Shown here: in pieces, positions 29,878 through 36,399 of the stretch
How positions within the stretch are numbered: position 1 is the first letter of the stretch
Layout: the number at the start of each line of letters is the position of its first letter
Assembly: GCA_964540095.1 (NCBI GenBank)
Contig: CAZILH010000001.1
Span: forward strand, 1 to 64,000
Source of the DNA: CALMZN01 sp964540095
GTDB lineage: Bacteria; Patescibacteriota; Patescibacteriia; UBA1558; GWA2-36-10
Length of the DNA stretch: 64,000 nucleotides
Direction of reading: 5' to 3'
The notes under the pieces: model-generated
What the model was told of the DNA's origin: nothing
The model's database searches: none
The model's input: the letters and a program-made list of their open reading frames with translations, nothing else
Translations under genes and position numbers: made by a program

Positions 29878-30819
29878 TTATTTACTCCAGTCCGGACCAG
29901 AGACCTGGCCTTTCTGAAGATATTTATAAGCTTGTAAGGCGGCTTTGGCTCCTTCGCCAGCCGAGATAACCACCTGTTTGTAGGCAATCTGAGAAATGTC
30001 GCCAGCCGCAAATATGCCCGGCACATTGGTTTCACAATCAGCGTTGATTCTGATCTCGTGCAATTCGGTCAGGTCCAGTAGATCTTTGACCCAATCGGTT
30101 TTGGCGATATGACCAATTTCCACAAATACGCCATCAACTTTTATTTCTTTGCTTTCATTTTTTGATTCGTAGACCAAGCTTTCTACTTTTGCACTGCCTT
30201 TTATTTCTTTAGTGACAGCTTCGAATATTATTTCTACTTTAGGGTCGCGACTTACCCGCTGAATCAAGACATCCTCACCTTTTAGTTTTGGCTGGCGCAC
30301 CAAAAGATAAACCTTGGCTACAATTTTACTCAAGTATTCAGCCGCATCCATGGCGGAATTTCCTCCACCAACTACGACCACTGTTTTGCCTTTGTATAGC
30401 GGGCCATCGCAAGTAGCACAATAAGCCACTCCTCGACCAGCCAGCTCTTTTTCACCAGGCACATCTAGATTCCTGGGGGTCAGGCCAAAGGCCATAATTA
30501 TTGCTTTGGTTTCTAGTTGTTTCCCGTCGGCTAGTTGTAATACGAAGTTGTCATCTTTTTTTTCCACACCAACTACTTCACTCAAAACCAATTCTGCCCC
30601 ACTCTTTTCGGCCTGCGTTAGCATTTTTTGACCCAAAGTCGGTCCATCAATTTCCTCATAGCCGGGATAATTTTCAATGCTGTTGGTCAAAGCCATCTGA
30701 CCGCCAACGTCCATGGAAACAATCAGGGTCTTGAGAGCTCTCCGCGCCGCATAAATAGCCGCGGTCAGCCCAGCTGGTCCGCCACCAACAACCACCAGAT
30801 CGTATTTGTTGTCCGTCAT
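29878..30819 (-). CDS. trxB: Thioredoxin-disulfide reductase
   Basis: A 313-aa FAD enzyme that reduces thioredoxin with NADPH. FAD motif VVGGGPAGLTAA at the N-terminus, redox centre CATC (Cys134/Cys137), second dinucleotide motif VVVVGGGNSAMDAAEYL, and C-terminal PGIFAAGDIS. The second motif lacks the usual HRR arginine cluster used for NADPH (here LLVRQPKLK), so cofactor choice may differ. It begins 6 nt after trxA. Confidence 0.95.
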   Translation of the reverse strand: MTDNKYDLVVVGGGPAGLTAAIYAARRALKTLIVSMDVGGQMALTNSIENYPGYEEIDGPTLGQKMLTQAEKSGAELVLSEVVGVEKKDDNFVLQLADGKQLETKAIIMAFGLTPRNLDVPGEKELAGRGVAYCATCDGPLYKGKTVVVVGGGNSAMDAAEYLSKIVAKVYLLVRQPKLKGEDVLIQRVSRDPKVEIIFEAVTKEIKGSAKVESLVYESKNESKEIKVDGVFVEIGHIAKTDWVKDLLDLTELHEIRINADCETNVPGIFAAGDISQIAYKQVVISAGEGAKAALQAYKYLQKGQVSGPDWSK

Positions 30820-30825
30820 AAAAAA

Positions 30826-31149
30826 TTATAGTTGTTTATTAATTTTTTCTAACAAAACATTTTTGGACTGCATGCCCACCATGTCCTCTACTACTTTTCC
30901 GTTCTTAAAAATTTTTAAAGCCGGTATGGACATTATTTCAAATTCTTGGGACTTAAGTTGGTTTTCTTCGACATTAAGCTTGGCGATTTTTATATTGCTT
31001 TTGTCTTTGAACTCTTCGGCCAACTGATCAATGATTGGTCCTTGCATTTTGCAAGGCATACACCACGAGGCCCAAAAATCTACCAAGGCCACTCCCTCAA
31101 ATTTTTTTATTTCTTGATCAAAATTTTGATCGTTTAATTCTAGCGCCAT
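30826..31149 (-). CDS. trxA: Thioredoxin
   Basis: A 107-aa thioredoxin with active site WCMPC (Cys30/Cys33) in place of the common WCGPC, cis-Pro in SIPALKIFKNGK, and FWASW before the active site. It donates electrons for protein disulfide reduction and is recycled by the adjacent trxB. It lies 18 nt after csoR. Confidence 0.95.
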   Translation of the reverse strand: MALELNDQNFDQEIKKFEGVALVDFWASWCMPCKMQGPIIDQLAEEFKDKSNIKIAKLNVEENQLKSQEFEIMSIPALKIFKNGKVVEDMVGMQSKNVLLEKINKQL

Positions 31150-31167
31150 AAATTTAAAAATTAATTA

Positions 31168-31431
31168 TTAACTGGTCTTAAATAATATTTCTATTAATTT
31201 ATTTAATTCTTTTTTCTTGTTTTTGCTTCCTGACTGATAACAGCCGTTCACCTTGTCAGTGATCAGTAAGCGCGTGACTGAGTCCAGCGAAGCGCGCGCG
31301 GCCATAACAACTCGCACCACTTCTTCCACTTCTCTTTTTTCGCCGTACATTTTTTCAATCGCGCGAATCTGACCCTCAATACGATGAAGTTGGGAATATA
31401 TTTTTTGTGGATGACAAACTTGTTTGCTCAT
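31168..31431 (-). CDS. CsoR/FrmR-family transcriptional repressor with altered ligand set
   Basis: An 87-aa four-helix repressor of the CsoR/RcnR/FrmR family (LHRIEGQIRAIEKM, then VVMAARASLDSVTRLL). In copper-sensing CsoR the metal ligands are Cys, His and Cys. Here the first position is Val35, the His position is Lys60 and only the last, Cys64, is kept; an N-terminal Cys6-His7 pair is present instead. It may therefore sense a different metal, formaldehyde or thiol/persulfide stress. It heads an operon with trxA, trxB and gdhA. A palindromic operator overlaps the -10 directly upstream, which indicates autoregulation. Confidence 0.88.
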   Translation of the reverse strand: MSKQVCHPQKIYSQLHRIEGQIRAIEKMYGEKREVEEVVRVVMAARASLDSVTRLLITDKVNGCYQSGSKNKKKELNKLIEILFKTS

Positions 31432-31475
31432 ATACCCTCTAGGGGTATTATAGCAAGGGCATAAAAATACGTCAA
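31432..31475 (-). promoter_or_regulatory. CsoR-type operator and promoter of the redox operon
   Basis: Minus strand TTGACG (31475-31470), 17-nt spacer, TATAAT (31452-31447). The palindrome ATACCCTCTAGGGGTAT (31432-31448) overlaps the end of the -10 and touches the csoR start codon, matching the TACCC...GGGTA form of CsoR operators. The leader would be only about 9 nt. Confidence 0.8.
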
Positions 31476-31501
31476 GTGGTGGGGTGCTGGTGACTAGTTA
31501 T

Positions 31502-31646
31502 ACTTCTCGACTCTCTCTCGACGAGCTCGAGATCGCTCGAAGAAATAAGCTTTTGTTCGAGTAAGGTTATGCAAAGCATAACTGCATCGAGAACTACGTA
31601 TGTTCAGAACTTCTCGACTCCACCTTTCGGTGTCGCTCGAAGAAAT
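31502..31646. repeat. Two copies of a hairpin-forming repeat
   Basis: ACTTCTCGACTC...TCGCTCGAAGAAAT occurs at 31502-31546 and 31609-31646 with different middles; within each copy CTTCTCGA and TCGAAGAA can pair imperfectly. Between them lie GTTATGC/GCATAAC and GTTCGAG/CTCGAGAAC hairpins. The block sits in the gap between the csoR operator and gene 31724. Confidence 0.6.
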
Positions 31647-31672
31647 GTGCTCTCTCAAATATTTGACAATAA

Positions 31673-31701
31673 TCCTAATAGGTGATATAATATAGTGTTT
31701 C
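31673..31701 (+). promoter_or_regulatory. Promoter of gene 31724
   Basis: TTGACA (31673-31678), 17-nt spacer, TATAAT (31696-31701): full consensus. Confidence 0.85.
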
Positions 31702-31723
31702 CATAACCCGGGAGGTTCTTTCT

Positions 31724-31996
31724 ATGACAGACCGCAAGGGTCCTTCGCCCGTAAGTGCGCTCTGCATCTGGGTGGCGTATCTGGCGGCAATCGCACTCGA
31801 GTCCCTGCTTCTCTGCCATACTTGGTGGCAGGTCGCGGCGCTGGTGGTAATCGGGGTCGTGGTGTTCCTGATCATTATGGTTCCAGCTGGCGTGCTCAAC
31901 ATCAAGCGCTATGCCTCAGTACACATCCTTCTCATCGCCATCCTCGTCCTTTCTGCCCTCGTCTACAAGGCCCTCTACAAAACCATCTTCGGGTGA
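31724..31996 (+). CDS. Small membrane protein (accessory unit)
   Basis: A 90-aa protein with three hydrophobic segments (about residues 12-30, 35-56 and 67-86) and short polar ends. GGGAGG lies about 7 nt before the ATG. GC-rich in an AT-rich setting, with a consensus promoter and a GC-rich terminator. No family recognised. Confidence 0.65.
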   Translation: MTDRKGPSPVSALCIWVAYLAAIALESLLLCHTWWQVAALVVIGVVVFLIIMVPAGVLNIKRYASVHILLIAILVLSALVYKALYKTIFG

Positions 31997-32023
31997 CAAC
32001 ACATCACCCAGAATGGAGATTGA

Positions 32024-32062
32024 GCCCCGCGGTACACACGCTGCGGGGCCTTAATTTTGTTT
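32024..32062 (+). terminator. Terminator of gene 31724
   Basis: GCCCCGC/GCGGGGC (32024-32049) around a loop containing TACACAC, followed by CTTAATTTTGTTT. Confidence 0.8.
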
Positions 32063-32078
32063 AATTTTAATAATAAAT

Positions 32079-32206
32079 TGGCTAACCCAGTTAGAAATTT
32101 ACCTTAGTTTGCATATTAGATGAACTTATCGGCAACTAAGTGACAATTTTACTAATAATGTAACGTGAAATACTCAAAATAATTTCTAACTGGGCTAATA
32201 TTAGCC
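32079..32206. repeat. Inverted repeat element (copy 2)
   Basis: Left arm TTGGCTAACCCAGTTAGAAAT (first 20 nt from 32079) and right arm ATTTCTAACTGGG (from 32182), continued by TTAGCCAA after a 6-nt insertion. Inside, CTTAGTT/AACTAAG forms a smaller hairpin. The arms resemble those at 3759-3866. No ORF is present. Size and arms suggest a MITE-like or structured element. Confidence 0.55.
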
Positions 32207-32248
32207 AAATATATTGCTTCTGTAAAGAAACGATAATAAATACTGGCC

Positions 32249-32277
32249 TTGACAAATACTGATAAATAATATATTAT
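32249..32277 (+). promoter_or_regulatory. Promoter of gene 32430
   Basis: TTGACA (32249-32254), 17-nt spacer, TATTAT (32272-32277). Confidence 0.75.
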
Positions 32278-32318
32278 TTTATGTTATTTTAAGTACTTTA
32301 AATTACTTGCAAAAACGC

Positions 32319-32372
32319 GGTAGTCATAGCCAAAAACGGCTTAAAAATAGGCCTTTTCTGGCTATGACTACC
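32319..32372 (+). promoter_or_regulatory. Long leader hairpin of gene 32430
   Basis: Perfect 14-bp stem GGTAGTCATAGCCA/TGGCTATGACTACC within an approximately 145-nt leader, followed by a second hairpin GGCAC/GTGCC near 32400 and then AAAGGAG. No T-run follows, so it is not a plain terminator. Confidence 0.65.
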
Positions 32373-32429
32373 AATTCCGGTGGTCCGCTGGCGCCAAATG
32401 GCACATGTGCCAAAAAAAGGAGTGAAGAC

Positions 32430-32993
32430 ATGTCTTCATATTCCGAGGGCCAAGTCCACCAGCTAGTGGACAAGCTGGAGGCCGCCGGCTACACCGCCGA
32501 CGACATTACCAAGCTTGGGCAGTCCAAGCACCTGCTCGAGATCAGGGATGTCTTGAACGACCGTGCTGTCATCAGCTACCCCAAGCACCTCATCGACTGC
32601 GACGCCTTGCCCTTCACCCCCAACGGCTGGGAAGTCGTCGAGCACAAGCAGGGTGGTCAGTTAGAGTGGAACCCCGCGCGGGTGAAGCTCTATCTGGCCA
32701 AGAGTCAGAAGCCCGGCAAGCTCGTCGAGGGCAGCAAGCTCCGCAATGAGCTGGAAGGCCAGATGGTCTTGAATGCCAACCTTCTCGACTACCTGCTGAA
32801 GAACCCTGAACTCATCCCCGACGAGTGGAAGAGAAAGGGAATTTTCTTCTGGGGCACAATCTACCGTTACTCGCTCGACGGCCTGTGTGTCCGCTACCTC
32901 TACTGGGACGGCAGCAGGTGGTACTGGAGCTACCGCTGGCTCTACGACAGCTTCTATTCCAACGATCTGGCTGCAGTGTCTGCAAGTATCTAG
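32430..32993 (+). CDS. Hypothetical protein of a CPR-associated family (accessory unit)
   Basis: A 187-aa soluble protein. The N-terminal half includes SEGQVHQLVDKLEAAGYTADDITKL, a small helical region. The C-terminal half has the distinctive segments LVEGSKLRNEL, LNANLLDYLLKNPELIPDEWK, IFFWGTIYR and a Trp/Tyr-rich end (YLYWDGSRWYWSYRWL). I recall proteins with this VLNANxLDYLL...FFWGTIYR pattern as recurring hypotheticals in Parcubacteria, often several per genome; no function is known to me. ATG 32430 follows AAAGGAG by 9-10 nt; the longer in-frame start is inside the leader hairpin and is rejected. GC-rich. Confidence 0.75.
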   Translation: MSSYSEGQVHQLVDKLEAAGYTADDITKLGQSKHLLEIRDVLNDRAVISYPKHLIDCDALPFTPNGWEVVEHKQGGQLEWNPARVKLYLAKSQKPGKLVEGSKLRNELEGQMVLNANLLDYLLKNPELIPDEWKRKGIFFWGTIYRYSLDGLCVRYLYWDGSRWYWSYRWLYDSFYSNDLAAVSASI

Positions 32994-33058
32994 GTCCCTT
33001 GGACTTTGGATCTCGGGATCTCCTTTGATCCTTGGACCCCAGTCCTCTGGACACACAC

Positions 33059-33104
33059 AGAAGCCTCGTACTCCCATTGCGGATGCGGGGCTTCTTCTTT
33101 TTTT
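33059..33104 (+). terminator. Terminator of gene 32430
   Basis: AGAAGCCTCG/CGGGGCTTCT stem followed by TCTTTTTTT; ACACACAC precedes the stem. Confidence 0.75.
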
Positions 33105-33172
33105 AAATAAAAAAACCGATAACATCGGCCCGTCTAAGTAAATTAAAATTGATTAAAAATATAATCAAAATA

Positions 33173-33247
33173 TGGTGTCCTTGAGAGGAATCGAACCTCT
33201 ATTTAGGCCTTAGGAGAGCCTTGTTCTATCCATTGAACTACAAGGAC
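33173..33247 (-). tRNA. tRNA-Arg (anticodon CCT)
   Basis: Minus strand starts GTCCTTGTAGTTCAATGG; anticodon loop CTCCTAA between AGGCT and GGCCT, T arm GGTTCGATTCC, acceptor CAAGGAC, discriminator A and encoded CCA. Confidence 0.96.
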
Positions 33248-33293
33248 CAACGTTTTGTCCCTAATCTTAGCTAAAGTTTTGAGTCGTAATATA

Positions 33294-33422
33294 TTATTGA
33301 AGCATTTTGGTCAAAAACTGCGTGCGACTCTCGATCATATAAACCGCTAAATAAATTACCAAGATTGCTCCAACAATGATTCCCAATCTTTTTAACTCTA
33401 CTTTGATATTTTCATCAGTCAT
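33294..33422 (-). CDS. Tiny single-pass membrane protein (42 aa)
   Basis: Minus strand frame MTDENIKVELKRLGIIVGAI... with one hydrophobic helix (about residues 14-29) and polar ends, closing with TKMLQ. It has a TGGACA-17-TAAAAT promoter at 33451-33479 and lies just upstream of tRNA-Arg on the same strand. No strong ribosome-binding site is seen. Acidic/basic N-terminus, helix and short basic tail are consistent with a small inner-membrane subunit. Family unknown. Confidence 0.55.
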   Translation of the reverse strand: MTDENIKVELKRLGIIVGAILVIYLAVYMIESRTQFLTKMLQ

Positions 33423-33450
33423 AATGGTGTTTATTAATTAATGCCGTGTA

Positions 33451-33479
33451 ATTTTAGTATATACGGCTGTTTTTGTCCA
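33451..33479 (-). promoter_or_regulatory. Promoter of the 42-aa membrane protein and tRNA-Arg
   Basis: Minus strand TGGACA (33479-33474), 17-nt spacer, TAAAAT (33456-33451). Confidence 0.5.
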
Positions 33480-33494
33480 CAATCTTTTGTTTCT

Positions 33495-33523
33495 TTGACA
33501 ATTTTGACTCCTTAAACTAAAAT
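33495..33523 (+). promoter_or_regulatory. Promoter of the bactofilin gene
   Basis: TTGACA (33495-33500), 17-nt spacer, TAAAAT (33518-33523). Confidence 0.65.
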
Positions 33524-33554
33524 TAAGGTCGTTAATTTATAATAAAAAAATAAT

Positions 33555-33998
33555 ATGTTTGGCAAAAAAGAAACCGTAGTAAGCACAAAAAATATTGAAA
33601 CAATAATCGGCCCTTCAGTGCGAGTTGAGGGTAATTTTGCTGGCGAAGGCGACCTAATTATTGAGGGTATGCTGGTCGGCACCTTAAACACCAAGAATAA
33701 CCTCAAAATCGGCTCTAGCGCCGTAGTAGAGGCCACCGTCAAAGCCAATAACGCCTTTATTGCCGGTCGCGTAAAGGGCAACATCGCTATCAAGGGACGT
33801 CTAGAAATCACTGGCTCGGCTGTAATTGTTGGCGACATCAAAGCCGCGATTCTGTCCATAGAAAGCGGTGCCTTGATCCAGGGAAATGTAGCCATGCCTC
33901 TTAGTGAGCCAAAACATGACGAGCATCGCGCTAACCCCAAAAAAGAAGTAAAGCGAACTGAAAATGAGTTGCCAGAAGAAAAACTTTTGGAATCATAA
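33555..33998 (+). CDS. Bactofilin (polymer-forming cytoskeletal protein)
   Basis: A 147-aa protein with a central beta-helix (about 15-115) of bactofilin type: ETIIGPSVRVEGNFAGEGDLIIEGMLVGTL is the diagnostic opening, followed by VKANNAFIAGRVKGNI and GDIKAAILSIESGALIQGNV. A charged disordered tail follows (KHDEHRANPKKEVKRTE). Bactofilins polymerise without nucleotides and scaffold cell shape or envelope enzymes. It lies 8 nt before the kinase-like gene and is probably co-transcribed. Confidence 0.88.
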   Translation: MFGKKETVVSTKNIETIIGPSVRVEGNFAGEGDLIIEGMLVGTLNTKNNLKIGSSAVVEATVKANNAFIAGRVKGNIAIKGRLEITGSAVIVGDIKAAILSIESGALIQGNVAMPLSEPKHDEHRANPKKEVKRTENELPEEKLLES

Positions 33999-34006
33999 AT
34001 TTTGTT

Positions 34007-34753
34007 ATGTATCTTTACATATACGATTCATTTTTAAGTGACAAAAAATATTCTGATCTCTTGGTCCAAATTGAAAAACGCGTCACTGATTTGGGCATCA
34101 AAGGAAGAATTGCGCGTCTTTCGATTCTAAAAAACATGAAAGAGTTGATCACCGACGGCATCAAGTCCGGAGTTCAGACCGTGGTGGTCATTGGCAATGT
34201 CCAAACTTTTGCCAAAGTTATTAATATTGTGGCTGGCTTGGAGGTGGTGCTAGGTTTGATACCAGTAGAGAACGACAACAAGATTGCCAAGATGCTGGGC
34301 ATACCACCAAAACTTTTGGCTTGCGATGTTATTGCTTCGCGCATTATAAAAAAAATTGATCTGGGGCTAATCAATGGTCATTTTTTTGTGGGGCAAGCGG
34401 AAATCAATGACGCCAATGTTTTGATTGAGTATGACGGCTACAACGTGCGACCAACTACGGCCAACAACAATATTACTGTCTATAATTTTGCCGATAAATC
34501 AACAATACCAAATTCAACACCAGTTGATGGCATCCTTGAGGTGGTAATCACACCAATGAAGTCCGGGGTCTTTGGCAAAAAAAATATTACTGGCACTATT
34601 TTACCTTTTTCCAAAATAAAAATAAGTACTGATGGCGAGGAGCAGGTCTCTATCTTGACTGACGAACAAGTGATTATGAAAACTCCAGCCGAGATAAGTG
34701 TGGCACCTCAAAAACTCCGGGTGATAGTGGGTCCGGAAAGATGCTTTGAATAA
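34007..34753 (+). CDS. Diacylglycerol-kinase-like protein with degenerate nucleotide motif
   Basis: A 248-aa protein whose order matches the DAGK/lipid-kinase catalytic fold: ITDGIKSGVQTVVVIGNVQTFAKVINIV (where active members have GGDGT), LGLIPVENDNKIAKMLGIP (usual LGIIPxGTGNDFARxLGIP), then a C-terminal beta-sandwich. The GGDGT signature is replaced by residues 63-67, GNVQT, so ATP binding may be lost or altered. It follows bactofilin closely and converges on yidC. Could be a lipid-binding relative; moderate confidence. Confidence 0.6.
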   Translation: MYLYIYDSFLSDKKYSDLLVQIEKRVTDLGIKGRIARLSILKNMKELITDGIKSGVQTVVVIGNVQTFAKVINIVAGLEVVLGLIPVENDNKIAKMLGIPPKLLACDVIASRIIKKIDLGLINGHFFVGQAEINDANVLIEYDGYNVRPTTANNNITVYNFADKSTIPNSTPVDGILEVVITPMKSGVFGKKNITGTILPFSKIKISTDGEEQVSILTDEQVIMKTPAEISVAPQKLRVIVGPERCFE

Positions 34754-34778
34754 AATCTAATTGAAGATGTACAAAAAA

Positions 34779-34801
34779 ACCGCCTAAGTTGAGGCGGTCT
34801 T
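34779..34801. terminator. Convergent terminator overlapping the yidC stop
   Basis: ACCGCCT/AGGCGGT stem with T-runs in both directions. The last yidC codons and its TAG lie inside the stem-loop. Confidence 0.8.
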
Positions 34802-35482
34802 TTTTTTGAAACCCAGCACCATATATTGCTGGAGTATTGAGAAAAGTGTAGTAAATAGCCAATAAAGCGTCAAACCAGCGGGCAAGTTGCCACCAATGAC
34901 AATCGTAAAAATCGGCATAAAATAAATCATTTGGTTGGTCATCATTTTGGACATGCCGGTTTGCTGTGATTTGCCCATCAACATCTTGGACTGCCAGAAT
35001 TGAGCCGCGCCAGCCAATATAGCGATAATCCAATTCTTGCTGGCCAAATTTATAAAACCAAAGGCAATTATGTTTAGCTGTCCGGGATTCTGGACAAAAG
35101 AATATAGCAGGTCGCCGTTACCATTGTCTTTGGTCAAGCCGTTTAAGAAGACCTGGTAGAGGGCAATCAAAAATGGTAATTGGATTAGCGTTGGCAAGCA
35201 AGAAGAAAATGGATTTATTTTTCTTTCTTTGTAGAGAGCCATGAGCTCGGGCGCCATCTTTTCCTTGTCGTCTTTGTATTTTTCTTTGATCTTTTCTATT
35301 TCCGGCTGAATAGTTTGCAATTCTTTTTGGGACTTGATGGCTTTTTTGGAAAAGGGATACAAAATCAATCTAATGATCAGGGTTATTAGAATAATAGCCA
35401 CACCCAAATCGTGACCAGGGACCAGGTTGTATAAAAAAATTAATAAGTTGTAAATTGGCTGATAAAAAATTGTAGTAAACAT
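34784..35482 (-). CDS. yidC: Membrane protein insertase YidC/Oxa1
   Basis: A 232-aa insertase that places membrane proteins into the bilayer, alone or with Sec. It is the short Gram-positive-type form with no large periplasmic domain. Five hydrophobic segments; the cytoplasmic coiled hairpin KAIKSQKELQTIQPEIEKIKEKYKDDKEKM and the INPFSSCLPTLIQLPFLIALYQ segment are family landmarks, and NLPAGLTLYWLFTTLFSILQQY closes it. Part of the conserved rpmH-rnpA-yidD-yidC cluster. No lipoprotein lipobox is seen. Confidence 0.93.
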   Translation of the reverse strand: MFTTIFYQPIYNLLIFLYNLVPGHDLGVAIILITLIIRLILYPFSKKAIKSQKELQTIQPEIEKIKEKYKDDKEKMAPELMALYKERKINPFSSCLPTLIQLPFLIALYQVFLNGLTKDNGNGDLLYSFVQNPGQLNIIAFGFINLASKNWIIAILAGAAQFWQSKMLMGKSQQTGMSKMMTNQMIYFMPIFTIVIGGNLPAGLTLYWLFTTLFSILQQYMVLGFKKKTAST

Positions 35483-35483
35483 A

Positions 35484-35759
35484 TTATTTTATTGGATCAA
35501 TTCCACCCTTTGACCAAGGATTACAGCGCAGTATGCGCCAAAGTGATAAATAAATTCCTTTTATGGTTCCGTGTTTTTCAAATGCTTGTCGACTGTATTC
35601 TGAACAATGCGGATGAAAGCGACAAAAACCATGAGGGAAAAATATTTTTAACCACCCTTGGTCTGGTGAAAGTGTTTTTTGATAAATTTTAATTAAAAAA
35701 ATAAATATACTAGCCAACAATCGGTCGATTGTCTTTATTACTTTTAACATTACTTTCAA
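35484..35759 (-). CDS. yidD: Membrane protein insertion efficiency factor YidD
   Basis: A 91-aa protein of the YidD family: IFLIKIYQKTLSPDQG, then the Cys-rich CRFHPHCSEYSRQAFEKHGTIKG and RILRCNPWSKGGIDPI. It assists YidC-dependent insertion. The start overlaps the rnpA end by about 50 nt if ATG 35759 is used; ATG 35750 is also possible. It ends 1 nt before yidC. Confidence 0.93.
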   Translation of the reverse strand: MKVMLKVIKTIDRLLASIFIFLIKIYQKTLSPDQGWLKIFFPHGFCRFHPHCSEYSRQAFEKHGTIKGIYLSLWRILRCNPWSKGGIDPIK

Positions 35760-36096
35760 TATACAGGCGCGTTGTTTTTAAAGCAAATTGGAATTGTTTC
35801 TGCAGATCTCGCAGAGTAAGCTCAGCACAACTTTTTTTGGCTATAAATAAGAGATCCACGCCGGTCTTAATTTTGGTCAGCTCTGGTCTGATGGCTTCCC
35901 GCATACGACGCTTGGTTTTGTTTCTGATAACAGCCCGTTTATCTACCTTGGTAGAAACCACAAAACCCAGACGCAGTAGGTTTTGGTTATTATATTGATA
36001 TTTTAGCGTTAATTGGGGTAAAAAAAAAGTTTTGCCCCCTCGGACCAAGTTTTTGATATCCTTATCTGCGTGTAGCCTAAATTTTTTAGGCAACAT
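35710..36096 (-). CDS. rnpA: Ribonuclease P protein component
   Basis: A 128-aa basic protein that helps RNase P RNA mature tRNA 5' ends. Landmarks: LPKKFRLHADKDI, the LGFVVSTKVDKRAVIRNKTKRRMRE block containing the RNR-type RNA-binding motif, and GVDLLFIAKKSCAEL. Located between rpmH and yidD as in most bacteria. No rnpB RNA gene was identified in the window. Confidence 0.93.
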   Translation of the reverse strand: MLPKKFRLHADKDIKNLVRGGKTFFLPQLTLKYQYNNQNLLRLGFVVSTKVDKRAVIRNKTKRRMREAIRPELTKIKTGVDLLFIAKKSCAELTLRDLQKQFQFALKTTRLYIESNVKSNKDNRPIVG

Positions 36097-36099
36097 AAT

Positions 36100-36240
36100 T
36101 TAGAGACTTATTTTCTTTCGGCCCCTAGCTTTTCGTCTTTTTAAGACCTTGCGACCATCTTTGGTGGCCATGCGCTTCATAAAGCCGTGTTTTCTGGCTC
36201 TTTTTCTTTTCTTTGGTTGGTATGTCCTTTTTGTTGCCAT
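36100..36240 (-). CDS. rpmH: 50S ribosomal protein L34
   Basis: A 46-aa protein, MATKRTYQPKKRKRARKHGF..., with the invariant RTYQPK, HGFMKRMATKDGRKVLKRRKARGRK pattern. The stop lies 3 nt before the rnpA start. It is transcribed away from dnaA, the classical arrangement around a bacterial origin. Confidence 0.97.
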   Translation of the reverse strand: MATKRTYQPKKRKRARKHGFMKRMATKDGRKVLKRRKARGRKKISL

Positions 36241-36399
36241 ATAAAATTAAATTACCTAAATAAAATAACATATTTACTTAATTTAATCAAGGGGAGCCCT
36301 TGGCTCAGCTATACCCACATTTTATTAACAATTTATACACTTTCAATCTTATTTGAGCATTTAAAAATATGTGGTATATTTACTGCAGTTTGTAAAAAC

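Noticed and set aside
36187..36399. 71-codon upstream extension of dnaA
   Set aside because: It overlaps rpmH on the other strand and AT-rich intergenic DNA; DnaA domain I starts at 36400.
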